Below are positions 11,345 to 23,264 of a DNA stretch of 64,000 nucleotides, in pieces; the stretch's first letter is position 1, and every line of letters begins with the position of its first letter. The position numbers and the translations under genes were made by a program. Source of the DNA: Lepas anatifera (lineage: Eukaryota > Arthropoda > Thecostraca > Lepadidae); the NCBI GenBank assembly GCA_034440635.1, contig JAOTON010000466.1, positions 620,001 to 684,000 of the forward strand, in the 5' to 3' direction. The notes below the pieces were generated by a model, which was given only the letters and a program-made list of their open reading frames with translations, had not been told where the DNA came from and ran no database searches.

Positions 11345-13603
11345 TTAAACCATTAACGCCCAGCGGGTCATTTTTGTCCTCTGACTTTGGCAGGCTGCAG
11401 AATCGGTACCAGTGAAGTGATCTTCATGTTTATGATATGTATGTGTGTTTCAGAGCGTGGCTAAGCTGGAAATATATGTTTGAAAATTCTAGGTTTTTAT
11501 GAGACGATTTTGGTGGAACTTATTTTAGCGAGGTTTTGGTCAGCGTGAGATAGCTCTGCAAATTTTGTATCTCGCAATAACATATGGAAAGCTGAAAAAG
11601 TTTTGCATGATTGACATTAAGCCAAGACCACTAGGAGTCAGATGGTGAAGAAGCAGTAAGATTTTCTTGAACGGCTTTGCCATGAGATATCGTCAAATAT
11701 GAAGCGGACAAAAATGACCCGCTGGGCGTTGCGGACATCTGCGGGCCGCTGAAAATGAGGAAAAGGATGTGTCCTGTCCTCCCGTGTAGTGTGTTAGGTG
11801 CATAATGTTACCTAGAGGGAAGGGAGGCATTGTGGGTCCTGCGAATGCAGGGTTGCCATTTTAGATATTTTTCATCAAATCTGAAGATTTTTAGTGCCAT
11901 GTCGTTACCTTTGGAAACTTTGAAGTTCATGAAATGCTTCCTAACATTTTCGGGTTCTGTCTTCTTTTGGGAATGATTATCGCATATTTTTAACGGAAAC
12001 ATGCAAGATGGTTCCAGTATTTTGTAAAGGCGTTATTAAATACAATTTTCAGGGGTTTTGAAAACTTATCGAAATTTTAGCACTGACTTCACTGTTAAGC
12101 TAGCAGAGCCTTGTCTTTTCCCATTGATGGATTGTGTGTAGTGGATAGAGAGGATAGAGAACAGTAGCGGATTGAGGACTTCATTGGGTGGTGGGGGGGG
12201 GGTTAGGGATCTAGATCCTCCCCGCCATGGCCTCGGAACAGCCCTCAGTAATGCATTTAGGTACTATAGGCACACTGACATTTCGGTAGGGGGGGGGTTA
12301 AGCCTTCCTAGCCCCCTTGTGTCCACTACTGATTGAAAGCCAATGACCAGCTGACGAAATGAGTTAGAAATTATCGCGGCCGCCACGCTGGTTTGTTTTG
12401 ACAAGATAGTGTAGTGTCAAACGTCCGGAGCAGTTTGAAATGGGTGAAAGCATGGGAAGTTCTAGAAATTCTGTCTAAAACGCAACTAGCACTATTGCGG
12501 CTTGGTTCTAGTCAAGTGAAACTATCATGAGTGAACATCCCGGGGAGGAGGAGGAGGTCAAGACCCGCCTGGATTTTTTGTCTCCCACAGATTTGTCTAG
12601 GGCTTGGGTTGCAGTGCTAGCGTTAAACCATCCAGAACCCCTCCTGGATCGAGAGGAAATCTCCAGCAATGGAGACATAAATATATCGAAAGCATAGTTG
12701 TTAGCAATGCCACAGATCAAATGTTTTGCAGGAAAAGAAGCAAAATAGGTTGTTCTAAGTGCGCAAGATAGCGGAGCGGATCAGGTGCATATCATCATCA
12801 TACCTTCACAAAATACATTAGTCATGAGGATGAGAAAGATGATGTGCTGACCAGCGTTACAATGACCAGTGGCGTGCCTGGAAATGTGGAGGTTCACATT
12901 GATGCAACTATGGAGCGCGCTACTTGCTCCAAAGAAAAGTTGGAAAGATGGAAATGGACCCGTTTGTAGATTTGGAGATTAATCAAGCAAATGTACACCG
13001 GGTGGGGGGAGATAACGGATTGAGTTTTCAAAACTTTTCATCCATATGCTGAATATTACGATGACTCGTTAAAAGCTTAGTGAGCATCAGTCACAAAGTC
13101 TGGGAGGCAGAGGAGGAAGGGGGTAGAGACAAGAGAAACGGTTTCCAAAAACCTTTGATATTCAAAAATTTCTTAAAATACTATGACGTTCACAATTTTA
13201 GTCTATCCCCCGCAAATCATCAGTCTAGGTTAATCACTATTGTATACTATTTGCAAATGCAGTTAGTGTTGTCTTTAATTAAACCTTAAGAGCATAAAAC
13301 CGTCTAAACATTTTACTATGGCCAGTATACAAGAGGAAATAAAAACACTTACAAAACTGCAGTAAAAGCGATGCGCATTGGGCCGCTGAGTGCGGTGACT
13401 GCGCCGCCCGGAAGCCGGCCGCGCAGTGCCAGCCGATGTCCCAAACGCCCAGCGGGTCATTTTTGTCCGGTGTCATATCTCAGAATCTAAAAGTGGTATC
13501 GATTTAAAACTTTCGGGACTTCTTATTGGGCATATTCTAAACATAGGAAAACATTTTTTGCCAATTTGAAAGCTGGAAGTAGGTGCGGGCGTTAATGGGT
13601 TAA
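11345..13603 (+). mobile_element. TTAA element, family D, copy D1 (2.26 kb)
   Basis: The left end is TTAAACCATTAACGCCC and the right end GGGCGTTAATGGGTTAA, with TTAA at both borders. A palindromic block, CGCCCAGCGGGTCATTTTTG or its complement, occurs near 11359, 11710 and 13447. Copy D2 at 50596-52837 is the same element in the opposite orientation and matches over nearly its whole length. A possible decayed frame starts ATGAGTGAACATCC at 12526 and is broken by stops; the matching region of D2 stays open longer. The peptide has a CxxC and acidic patches but I do not recognise it. A nested G element is at 12162-12331. Confidence 0.85.
12162..12331 (+). mobile_element. Short inverted-repeat element, family G, nested in D1
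   Basis: The ends are CAGTAGCGGATTGAGG and GTGTCCACTACTG. The interior contains a G-run, CCCCGCCATGG and ACTATAGGCACACTGACATT. D2 has the same element at the same internal position (51880-52027), so it entered before D1 and D2 separated. Related copies lie at 29582 and 31479. Confidence 0.7.
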
Positions 13604-15059
13604 ATAGAGATAGCGATTCTGTAGAGCGTGTCGAGAAACCACTATTAGCATATTTCATTTCATCCAAAGTTCTCTGTATTAATTTCTCGCGCAATTCAAT
13701 GCACACAGTAAAGGACACTAAGGCTCTTACTTACATCACGATTTTGATTTCTATCTGGTTGCAACAATTTGAATGTTAAAATCCTAGGCCCGTCCCAAGT
13801 ATTGAAAATGACATGCTATCCAGTTAGCCATCCTTACCACATGCTTGCTGTACTTCTTAGTTTACAACTCACACGTGTTGGTGTTGGACTCCGAAGAGAA
13901 TAGTACAGAGATTTTTGTTGATATTGTTGATATGTAATTGATATTTTTGTTGAATGAAACGAAAATAATAATGTTATTTGTATTTTACGGTGTTTTTAAA
14001 GAAAACATGGATTAAATAAAGAGTATTCAGTTCTAATTTGTCAGTCTATGTTCTGTCTATGATCAAAGCTAGCATCCTGTATAAGCGCTGAAAACATGCA
14101 GTTTTGATGACATCATAATTTGTAAAAATGAAATTGTTACAGTCATTAAGTGGAAAAAATCGTCCTTTGCAAAGTTCCGGACCTATTTGGTCCGTTAGTT
14201 GTCCTTTTTAGAATTTTGATAAAGTCATTCATTCCCCTTCAGCACATGGAATATATTTCTGAAGAGAATCATTATAGCTGCACCGTGCCGGGAATACATT
14301 TAGAATATTTGAAGCCATACACGTTTATTATTACACAGACACACACACATACACATACACAGTTCCGTTAAAAAGAGCTTGAAAACATTTGAGGACGGAG
14401 CTCGCTACAAGGCAAGACAGGAAATTAATAAGATAGTTCTCACATGATTTTAGCCGATGATGTTTGCCTTAGTATAGTAACCATGACCTATATTGTATCC
14501 ATACAAACACTTTTTGACGATGCAATTATCCAAAAAAAGAGCCAGTTTGTGCATTCCACTGGCTCAGTGCTTCCACCACTGGTATAACCAGCTGTAAACC
14601 TGTAGCATCTGGTAGCTGAGCTCAAGAGGACAAGAAGTCTGGGCTGGAGAGCCTGCCTTTGATGCTGGATCGAGACAACATGTCGAGGTTTCGAGACCTG
14701 CGCCCAGTGATGGAGAGAAAGTCTATGAGGGAATACTCGTTTTGCTTCTCTGTGTTGTGGAGTGAGCGGATAAAGGCAGAGGATCTTCTGTTCCTTCTCT
14801 TCCTAGAAGCACTACTCTTGTTTGAAACACTTGCTCCATGTTCTCCCAGATTTCCTGCCGGTTGACCTCAAGGGCAACTCATGCCACTGCTTGGGTGGCC
14901 CACCACAGACGTGGCGCCACCTATCGGCGCTATGACGGAGTGGTAGGCATATCGACAGCGAGTCAGCGCCACCAGGGCCAGTAGATTCGATGGACAGCGA
15001 GTACAATCCTAGGCTAGTTGAGATTGGAGTGCATTGATACTTCTGTTTGCACCGTCTTC
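13604..15059. other. No recognised gene
   Basis: There is an ACACACAC microsatellite at 14332-14361 and no coding frame I recognise. The lower part (about 14800-15059) may be 3' flank or 3' UTR of the LINE that follows on the minus strand. Confidence 0.35.
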
Positions 15060-15366
15060 ATATTAAGAATTAGCCCTTGATATAGCTGATAGCAATTAAG
15101 ACAAGGAGGGCAAGAAGCAGAGCTTGAAGGGCATCCTGCTTGTCTGTGCACATTTTGAAGTCAAAACGTAAGACTATTTAATATATTGAGAAGGGTGTTT
15201 AATCCCATGGAACTGGTGCAAGCAGTGTGAGATATCATAAGTAGCTTTGGTTAAATAAGATGTTAATAGTTGGCGGCCTTAAATCTTATTGTAGAATCTA
15301 CGGGCGATAGGAATGGTGAGATGCGAAGAAGCAAATATTGTAGCAAATCTGTCCGGAACAATTATC

Positions 15367-15691
15367 CTAATAGGTGTCTAAAAATATACGCTTAGTAACA
15401 GTCTTGAAAAACGATCGAGAGACAGGAACGTCATCTAGAGACCGTATATTTGGGACGTTTATATCATTCCAGGTGATTGGAGCAGCTATGAAGAGTGAGA
15501 AATTGCGATAATTGGTGGGAGCGAATGGAACCGTAAAGTGATTTCTGGTTCTCATGACTCTGTCATGATTTGATTGGGTGATTGTAAATTTTTCAGCTAG
15601 AGGAAGGGGGAGAGTATTTGCAAGGTGTGAGTGGAGGATGAGGAGAAGCGAATGTTTAACAAGATCCTGAAGTTTCAGAATTTTTAATTCC
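15367..15691 (-). pseudogene. LINE ORF2, C-terminal segment
   Basis: The peptide beginning KELKILKLQDLVKHSL and ending RSFFKTVTKRIFLDTY is the usual end of CR1/L2-type ORF2 proteins: a leucine-rich helix after the thumb, an R-T-R-N patch (MRTRNHF), and a terminal FK..K..F...Y. It continues directly from the 16727-16872 piece once A2 and one TTAA are left out, with no change of frame. Confidence 0.85.
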
Positions 15692-16726
15692 TTAACCCTC
15701 GCCCCACCGGGGGGGCCATCGATGGCCCCCCTAAGGTTTTTCCGGGATAGCAGAAAAACGACGAGGCGCAGCACCGCTGTTGAGGGCTCTACCTCTCACT
15801 GCATCATTTTCCCATCATCCCTAACATTTTTTACTCCGGGTCACCCAAGGTCAGGTCACCAGACGAGGTCAACCAAGGTCACCTCACTTCACCTTTAGAG
15901 CTCTGTAAGAGCTACATTTCAAAGTCGATCGATTTGAAACTTCCTACACTTCATGACCCCTCCAGGGTCTACAAGGTGTATATCCGGGATTTTTCGATTT
16001 CGTGCCCTGAGGTCAGGTCACGAGGCGACCTCTCCCATTGGAAAAGCATGGGGAAAAGCTATTTCATGATATAAAAGCCACAAAAATGATTGCAAATACT
16101 CAGACTGCTCAGAACAACGTTTTTGGACACCCTTTCACGGATCCCAGGAGTCATATTTGCCCTTTGACTTTTCCAAGGTCATCCAAGGTCACCAGAGGTC
16201 AAAAACAGTATTTTGACAATAACTTTTGACATAATTGAGCTAGAGCGGTGAAACAAACACCATCGTGTTTGTCTTGTCGCTGGCTTTCATTTGATATACA
16301 ACAAGGTCACTTTTTGACCTTTCGTGACCTCAGGTCATATTAGGTCATGAGGTGACCTCTGGCGGTCAAACCACTGGCGGGAGGTCTTTACGTTCCACAT
16401 AGCGAAAAAAGTACTGGCAATTTGCTATCAAATGTACTTTACCAGGCCTCAATAGCTCTAATGACATAAGAGTTATGCCCAGTTTGCTTAATCATTGCAT
16501 ATTTGAGTGAAAATAGCCGATCTTGACCTAATTTGACCTCTGGAGGTCAAACCATTGACCTGAGCACTAAAACATGCGAAGTAATTTCTTACTGAATTCA
16601 CGCGAGCTTTCTATTGCACTTTGCAGATTTGCGCTAACACCCATATTTTCGGAGTTAGAGGGGGGCCATCGATGGCCCCCCGGTGGGGCGAAGGTGGCGC
16701 CGGACCCCCGGTGGGGCGCGGGTTAA
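15692..16726 (+). mobile_element. TTAA element, family A, copy A2, inside the LINE
   Basis: It is full length (1,035 bp), from TTAACCCTCGCCCCACCGGG to GGTGGGGCGCGGGTTAA, with TTAA at 15692-15695 and 16723-16726. The internal plan is that of A1, including the GGCCATCGATGGCC palindromes and many AGGTCA hexamers. It lies inside the LINE ORF2. The frame before it (…SNLF) and after it (KELK…) join without loss or gain when the element and one TTAA are removed. This fixes both borders and shows TTAA as the duplicated target. Confidence 0.95.
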
Positions 16727-16876
16727 AAAGATTCGATGTGTGATCACGAACGCCGACCTTAGCAATTATTCTCACTATCTTCTTTTGGAGAGTTATAAGT
16801 CTAGTCAGCCGAGAGGAATACGTTACTCCCCAGAGTTCGGAGCAGTAATTAAGATATGGGAGTATAAGTGAATTAT
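16723..16876 (-). pseudogene. LINE ORF2, thumb-region segment between two insertions
   Basis: On the minus strand these bases read SLILPYLNYCSELWG, then LITLQKKIVRII. This is the conserved block after the palm of CR1/L2-type reverse transcriptases, where LP.L.YC...WG and LQK...R.I are typical. It is an isolated fragment between B2 and A2 and too short for ordinary gene finding. Its recognition is what shows that the two elements entered the same LINE separately. Confidence 0.9.
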
Positions 16877-17722
16877 CACGCGCATTGACGGGGGGCGGGT
16901 ACCCGCCCCCCTCGGGTTTTTCGGAGATAGTAGAAAAACGGCGGCGCGTAGCCCCACCGTACTTGGTATACCTGTTCCCTCATCATTTTTACAACTTCTG
17001 TGAAAATTTTAAGGTTAGGTCATCTCAGGTCAGGTCACCAGTACAGGTCAAGTGACCCGACCTCAAAAAAAGTTTAAGATAGCATAAGTCGGAGCAGGGT
17101 GAACTTATCCGATTGAAACCCATATCACATAATGGCCCCACCGAGTTCTCTAACATATGTTCCGGTATTTTTGATATCGATGACCTAAGGTCAGGTACGA
17201 GGCATGACCTCTCCATTGGAAATACATGGGAAAAATGGTTTTTACGGAATAACTCAGTAATGGATGGTGATAGAGCATTTATTTTAGCTGCATTAGACTC
17301 GCCTAGGCTTTGCGGTTCTAATGATATGCATTTTATATAATTTGACCCTGACCTGACCTCAGGTCAGGTCAAATCCTTGATTTGACCTAGCAAGGTCAAA
17401 TTATATATCATTCGATTCGGCTTGCTAAGAGGATTCATATAGTTTAAGTCGTTTTGCTCTATCTTTACTTGTTCAGATGTAATGCCCGAAAAACTGAATT
17501 TTACATGTTATCCCTATGACGGGCATGTTTTGACCTCTCGTGACCTTAAATGTGACCTGACAAAAAAATGGTTCAAATGTTTTCGATGGAGAAGTGGATG
17601 GGCAGCCCAACGCCGTTTACCGTTTTTCGCTACCTACCGTGGTTCTCGAGATCTTAGGGGGGCGGGTACCCGCCCCCCGTCAATGCGAAGGTGGCTCAGA
17701 CCCCCGTCAATGCGCGTGTTAT
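16873..17722 (+). mobile_element. TTAA-type element, family B, copy B2, with TTAT duplication
   Basis: The 850-bp element has inverted ends CACGCGCATTGACGGGG and CCCCGTCAATGCGCGTG, GCGGGTACCCGC palindromes at both ends and about 16 AGGTCA/TGACCT hexamers. At both borders the flanking four bases are TTAT (16873-16876 and 17719-17722), not TTAA. Removing it with one TTAT rejoins the LINE frame MLYN|SLILP exactly. The target duplication is therefore four bases and TTAA is preferred rather than required. Confidence 0.95.
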
Positions 17723-18837
17723 AGAGCATGAGGATGTATCTTGAATCCAGAATGTATTTGATACGGTTTATAAGCCCAGTGTTCCGGGCGATCGTGTGTT
17801 CTGTGTTTTTTATATGAGATTTCCACTTAAGGTCCTCGTCAATAGTTATCCCAAGGTATTTAGCACTAAAACATCTTTGTATGATGGTATTATTAATTGA
17901 AATCTGAATCTGAGAGGCAGGTTCAGAGTAATGGTATACCTGGTAGACAGATTTATTAGCGTTCAGCGTGAGACGATTTCCCACCAGCCAATTATACACT
18001 TCTGGAAGGCTATTTGTAGTTATACTTTGTAGTTGGTCAATATTGTCAGCTGTATATACGAGAGCAGTATCATCAGGGAAGAGTAAAAATTTAGGGGTTT
18101 GCGAGCTGAGATGTATGTCATTAATATAAAGGAGAAATAGGAGGGGCCCAAGAACAGATCCCTGTGGTACACCCATTCTTAGTGTGAGACGATTTTGTGA
18201 ACAGGTATTGTTGAATTTCACTGTCTGTGTCCTGTTTTTAAGATAGGATGACAGGAAATCATTGGACAAATCCTGAAAGCCATAAAAATGTAGCTTTTTG
18301 AGCAGAATGCCATGATTTACAGTGTCAAAAGCCTTCGAAAGATCCAGGTAAATTGTTGCACAAACTTTTTTGTTTGCAAGAGAAGAGGTTATAAGATCGT
18401 AAAGAAGAGCGATCGGCATGTAGGTACTGTGCTTTCTCCTGAACCCAAATTGATGGGAGTACAAAATGTTGTGCCAATTCAGAAAGTTAACCATCTGATA
18501 ATAAACAATTTTTTTCGAATACTTTTGAGATAGTACTCAAAAGGGCAATTGGTCTATAGTTATTGAAATTTGATGGATCCCCAGATTTGAATACTGGTAT
18601 GATCACTGCATGTTTTAAGCAGGAGAGGAAAATTCCTTGAGTTATGCATTTGTTGAAAATAAAAGCTAAAATTGGAGAGATGATGTCAGAAATTGTTTTA
18701 AGGATTTTAGAACTAAGTCTGTCTTCTCCCCCACCAGTGTTTGTCAAGTCCTTAATTGTGTTGGCTATAGTAAGAGTATTTACTTGTTGGAATTCGAAGG
18801 ATTCAACAGGCTGATGAAGGTTGTGCAGAGTATGCAT
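17723..18837 (-). pseudogene. LINE ORF2, reverse transcriptase domain
   Basis: Reading from 18837 down, one frame gives HAVIIPVFKSGD, NNYRPIALLSTISKVFEK (fingers, RT motifs 1-2). After a frameshift at a run of A near 18510 it gives YLDLSKAFDTVNHGILL (motif 3, first catalytic Asp), GVPQGSVLGPLLFLLYIND (motif 4), LLFPDDTALVY (motif 5) and LGITIDEDLKW (motif 7). The palm motif reads FPDD where these elements usually have F/YADD: both Asp are present but Ala is Pro, likely a later mutation. No RNase H follows, in agreement with CR1/L2 types. Confidence 0.92.
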
Positions 18838-19373
18838 AGGATCTGTGGAGGCACTGGGTAGCTTTGCGTCTAAGGTAGAGCCAATTGTGGCAAAAAATTG
18901 TTAAAGGTATTCGCTATAGCAGAAGGGTCATGAAAGGTTGCATCCTCAGCTTTAAATGTGTCAGGGGGTGGAGGTCTTTGCTTATTTTTGCGAGTAAGGC
19001 CAAGAAGAATCTGCCATAATTTTTGAGGATTAGCTCTGAATTCTTCTATTTTTCTTCTGAAGTAGTCTTTTTTTGCATTTCGGATCACGCTATTGAGAAC
19101 GTTGCGATACTGTTTAAACTTAGTTTCATTTTCAGCAGTAGGGTTATGAATTGATATTTTGTATAGTTTATTTTTCTGATTGATGTAGCTTAGAATATTG
19201 TAAGATATCCATGGCTGGATCGGCACTTTTTTCCTATTGATTTTTTTATAGTTAACTTAGATAATTCTTCCTTAATTGTGTTTATTAGGAAGGCTGCAGC
19301 CTCCTCCGCACCATCGATCGCATATACTTGTGCAAGTTTCGGAATAAGGTTTTGCCTCAGGGGATCTGTTTTC
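18838..19373 (-). pseudogene. LINE ORF2, linker between endonuclease and RT
   Basis: The minus-strand frame contains PWISYNILSYINQKNKLYK and FRRKIEEFRANPQKLWQIL, typical of the basic helical linker that joins endonuclease and reverse transcriptase in CR1/L2 ORF2 proteins. Single-base shifts near 19383, 19222 and 18900 break it into pieces that continue in another frame each time. Confidence 0.8.
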
Positions 19374-20141
19374 CTAAAGGTTGCTAGTTTGGAGTTTTTT
19401 ATTTGGATTGATGTAGTTTATATTAACGGTAATTGAAATCGGCAAATGATCACTGATATCGGACAGCAGAACGTTGTTCTGGGTGATGATGGATAGGTCA
19501 TTACTAATAAAGTTGTCGATCAGGGTATTGGAAGTTGCTGTTATTCTAGTAGGGAGGGATATGCATGGAAAACAGCCGGCAGCGGATACCATATTGAAAA
19601 ATTGGGCGCTGCTTTCAGATGTGTCTAATTTTAGTAGATCGATGTTGTAATCGCCCCCTAGTATGGCATGTTTTGGCTCCCTGCCTATTTCTTCAAGAAG
19701 GTTTTCGAAATATTCAATGAATTCAAGGGTTTGATATGAGGGAGAGCGGTAAAGCCAACCAATGATTGCATTTCTGGACTTTCTTGGCTGAATTTGAATC
19801 AAAACAGATTGAAAATGGGCGTTGCTCAGCTCAAGAGCATTTCGCCTAGTATAAGGAATGTCATTGGAAATATAAATAGCTGCTCCCTTACCTCTAGACC
19901 CACTCTGGTTCGAAGTTTCAAGTCGGTAGTTATCAATCTGATATGATGATGTAAGTGAAGGGTCTAACCAGGTTTCAGACACTAGAATAATATCAGGCTT
20001 CACATTTAGTTGATTGAGCAACAGGACAAGAGAGTCATAATTCTTCTGCAAGGAGCGAATATTAACATGAATGATATTAATACCTTTATTTTCATGATGT
20101 AATTGTGCACTTATATCGATATACTTGCATTTATCAAGCAC
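19374..20141 (-). pseudogene. LINE ORF2, endonuclease domain
   Basis: The 255-residue frame carries the motifs of an exonuclease-endonuclease-phosphatase fold: HVNIRSLQKN near the N-terminus, SETWL (metal-binding Glu), GAAIYIS, GDYNIDLL (catalytic Asp/Asn pair) and SDHLPI (catalytic Asp-His) at the end. In LINEs this domain nicks target DNA to prime reverse transcription. The start at 20141 is simply the first ATG; the true start could lie upstream. Confidence 0.92.
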
Positions 20142-20638
20142 AGCATGTAACGAGTCAGATAGTGGGTTAGAATTAATGTCAGTAGAAGCATACTGAGGAG
20201 AAAATCTAGCAATGTTGGTAGTAGTATGAGGTAAAAAAACAATATAAAATTGAATCTGGAATTCGATTACAGAGGCTTGAAGGGCAGACTCGGAAGAAAC
20301 TCGTTAGCAAGATACAAGAACTAACGAAGCTTACGGACTAATGAGAGAAAAGGTGTTAACTCTTAATCTATAAACCCTACAGAACGTTACAGAGAAGACA
20401 AAGAACTAAACTAATTTTAGTTTGTTTCTTTTACAGGGACAGACGGACCAACCAACCAATACATGTTCTAAGACATATGGAGCAGAAAGTAACAAAAATA
20501 TTTTATACGGCTGACAACATCAATGTCAGCCTCAGGATAGAAGGGAACATGATTATAGGATACGGAAAGGAAAATAAATACCGATATGAGAGAAACAGTT
20601 CTGGTGATATGAACAGAGGGTTAGACAGATACACATGT

Positions 20639-21969
20639 TTACAGGTTAGAAGTCTTGAATTTACTTCTAGTCTGCACTGGTGCAGAGGATGACTCATGAG
20701 AGATCGTCGCTACACACAGATCTGGTCGATGAGTGTTGGAAGGACCGGGAGGGAGCTCCTCAGATATCTTAGCTGATCTAATATCACTGAAGGATGGAGC
20801 GTCTGCCATACCACAGGCAGTCTGGGTCTTGTTTGTACCAGCAGAGATAGCAGCTGGGACAATCTTACGCCCCCCATTAGAATCGGGCAGCGGAGTGGGC
20901 ACATTTACAACACCCCCCGCAACAGAAACTGCACCAAGTCTGTCACCTAAGAGTTTTGAGGGTGCCCTTGCATTCGATGTGGGAAGCCAGCTCCCAACAC
21001 CGATCCACCAGTCAGGGAGCGAAGAGAAGCGTCAGCAGATTTCACATGAGTCTCTCCACTATCAGGGAGTGGGTTGGAGGTGACAATTGGCCTAGGGTTG
21101 TCAGCTTTTTCTCCCACAGGACTAACCCTGCTACCCTGGTTTTGAGAGGGGCTAGACTTGTGTTGACCCACAGGCAGTTGCCTGTTAGGGGCTGAATTAT
21201 AATTTCCCTTGTTGGTTATCCCTGGGCATAGGGCGAGGATGTCTGCCTTGGTAGCACCCACTTCCACTTCCACGGCTTGAGTGGAGCCTTTAGGTCTGAT
21301 GAAGATTCTTCCCTGGCTAGTGTAATGGGTGAGGAAAGGAGATTGTTCTTTAGGGTAATGCATCTCTTTGATCAATTTCACTACAGCTAACCTACTGGAG
21401 GTCAGGCTTTCATGGACTAGGAGACCATGCTTCACTGGAGAGATACGTTTTCGATACACCGCCTCCCGTTCATCCTTGTTTGCAAAGCGCACAAGGACGG
21501 TACCCCTGTTCCTAAGTCTATGGCAGGCTGTGACATCTAAGGGATGGATACTGATCCCCAGGTATTCCTGAATGACCCAGAGAATCATGTGTTTGGTGTT
21601 TTCTTCAGCTCTAAACTCGGGAATGACTGCCCCTGATAATAGAAGGGTTCCCATACGGGAGTATTGACACTGAAGCTCAAGTATTGTACTAAGTTCATTG
21701 TGCTTACCGGCAAGTGTCGAGCATCTCTCATGTACACCAGCTAGATCATTGGCTAGTGTGGAGCACTTCGTGTCTACAGATGCTAAGTTGGTCTCGACTG
21801 CTTCCCGTCTCTCGATGTTTTCAGACACTAGAAACTGAAGTTCCTCGAAGCCCGCTTTCATATTTGTAAATTCTTCTCTAAGATCCCATAGTTCCTTTTT
21901 TAGTTGTTCATTTTCTTGAGTGAGCCTTTCAAATCGGTTGTCAATATATTTAACTGAAACTGGTGCCAT
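20639..21969 (-). pseudogene. LINE ORF1, coiled-coil RNA-binding protein
   Basis: The main frame (21969-20947, 340 residues) starts MAPVSVKYIDNRFERL and runs through about 90 residues of heptad-like coiled coil. A central domain follows with LLLSGAVIPEF and GTVLVRFANKDEREAVYRKR, like the RRM-type core of L1-like ORF1 proteins, and then a Pro/Ser-rich tail. Around 20900-20950 the frame shifts; a continuation to 20639 (…TRSKFKTSNL) has similar composition and is probably the original C-terminus. ORF1 proteins coat the LINE RNA. Confidence 0.75.
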
Positions 21970-23264
21970 GTTATCCGAATTTGTTATAGGGTCTGTAAAA
22001 TTAAGATTGGGTATTAAGTAATATCCTATTTAACCACTAATGCAGATCATAGTATTGCAATGATTGGTCCGCCCGAAGGGTAAGAGTTAGCTTGACCACA
22101 TAATTAGAGTAGAAAGCAGGAAGAAACCACAAACCTGAGAAACCGAAGTTATCGGGACTAACAAAGTGTTTAAAACTATTTACATTATACCTCACATTTC
22201 ATGCACCAGCTATTCATTAGTTTAATAAAGAAATGAGCTTAAAATTTTGATGTACACAGGTTTCACAGAACACTCTTGATAACTCTATGAACACTCTTGG
22301 AGCCCTTTTTCATCCCAAACTTGCACCACACACTGAAATATTCTTCCTTCCTTGCTTTTCTTCTTTTCTTAACTGAGATTTCGTTGAGTTTTTCACTAAT
22401 GCACAGAGGTGTTCTCGAGGAGGTTCATTCTAGTAATAATGTCTCGCGCGGTACGCAGGAAATCAAACAATGTTATGAAAAATTACACGTTGGTAAAATG
22501 TCTGGATTCTCAATTTTTTTCTAAATCTTCAAACTTCTTTCACTTTGTTCTTTGTGATATGCTGATCAAGTCAGCATAAATTTAGGATTGCTAGAAAGAA
22601 AATTAAATTCCCTCACTGTAGAGCTCACTTTTGACCAGTGAGACTCCGTTATAAGTGGAGAATTAGCCTCTTTTCAGGAGCCTGAAAAACACGTCTTGCC
22701 CCTACAAAGAACAGACAAGGAATGACAGACAGGAATATTTGCCTCCGATCAGCCTAAAGGGACTACCCCTGGGGATGCTGTGGCGTCAAGGAAGCTTATT
22801 TATCCTCCGTGCCGCTGACCTGGGCTCAAATCCCGGGCGGGTATTCCAGTCTAATAATACCCAACACGGATGAGAGATTGCAACGTTCTATGACATCAGC
22901 TGTCGTTGCGCCGTATAGCTGAGTGGGCTACCCTTCTGCATTGGCGTAGTCCGCAGTGCGATCTCGAGGCATCGGTTCATTGGCCCTTTTTTCGTTTTGG
23001 TTCCCATGCATGGTTATGTGCGTGCTGACAGCTGACTTTGGTTACCATGCACTAGCTCTCCTCAATGAATTTCTATAGCTATGTCTCTAGTTGAAAATAG
23101 CCAGCCGAGCCTCAAAGCTGAAACGGAATACCTGAAACCCTAATTAGACTTTGATAGCAGCAGGTTTTTCTTGTGTGCGGCCAATGAGGACTTCATAATA
23201 CCCAACTTGAGGGCTTATGATGACATACAGAGCTTAAGCCGAAACAGATTGTGCTATGCGTATG
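21970..23264. other. LINE 5' flank and unassigned DNA
   Basis: The part nearest 21970 may be the LINE 5' UTR. At 22770-22860 an A-box-like TGTGGCGTCAAGGA and a B-box-like GGCTCAAATCC are spaced as in a tRNA-derived SINE head, but I cannot complete a fold. No other gene is seen. Confidence 0.35.

Larger units (their letters stand above)
15060..21969 (-). mobile_element. CR1/L2-like LINE, split by two TTAA elements
   Basis: Read on the minus strand it has ORF1 (21969 to about 20639) and ORF2 (about 20141 to 15367) with an apurinic-type endonuclease and a reverse transcriptase, the plan of CR1/L2-group non-LTR retrotransposons. It is interrupted by B2 (16873-17722) and A2 (15692-16726). A 146-bp piece of ORF2 (16727-16872) lies between them. 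ORF2 has several single-base frameshifts, so this copy cannot move. The 3' UTR limit (about 15060) and the 5' border beyond 21969 are approximate. Confidence 0.9.

Noticed and set aside
20639..20904. Separate small gene near the LINE
   Set aside because: It lies between LINE ORF1 and ORF2 on the same strand and is best read as the frameshifted end of ORF1.
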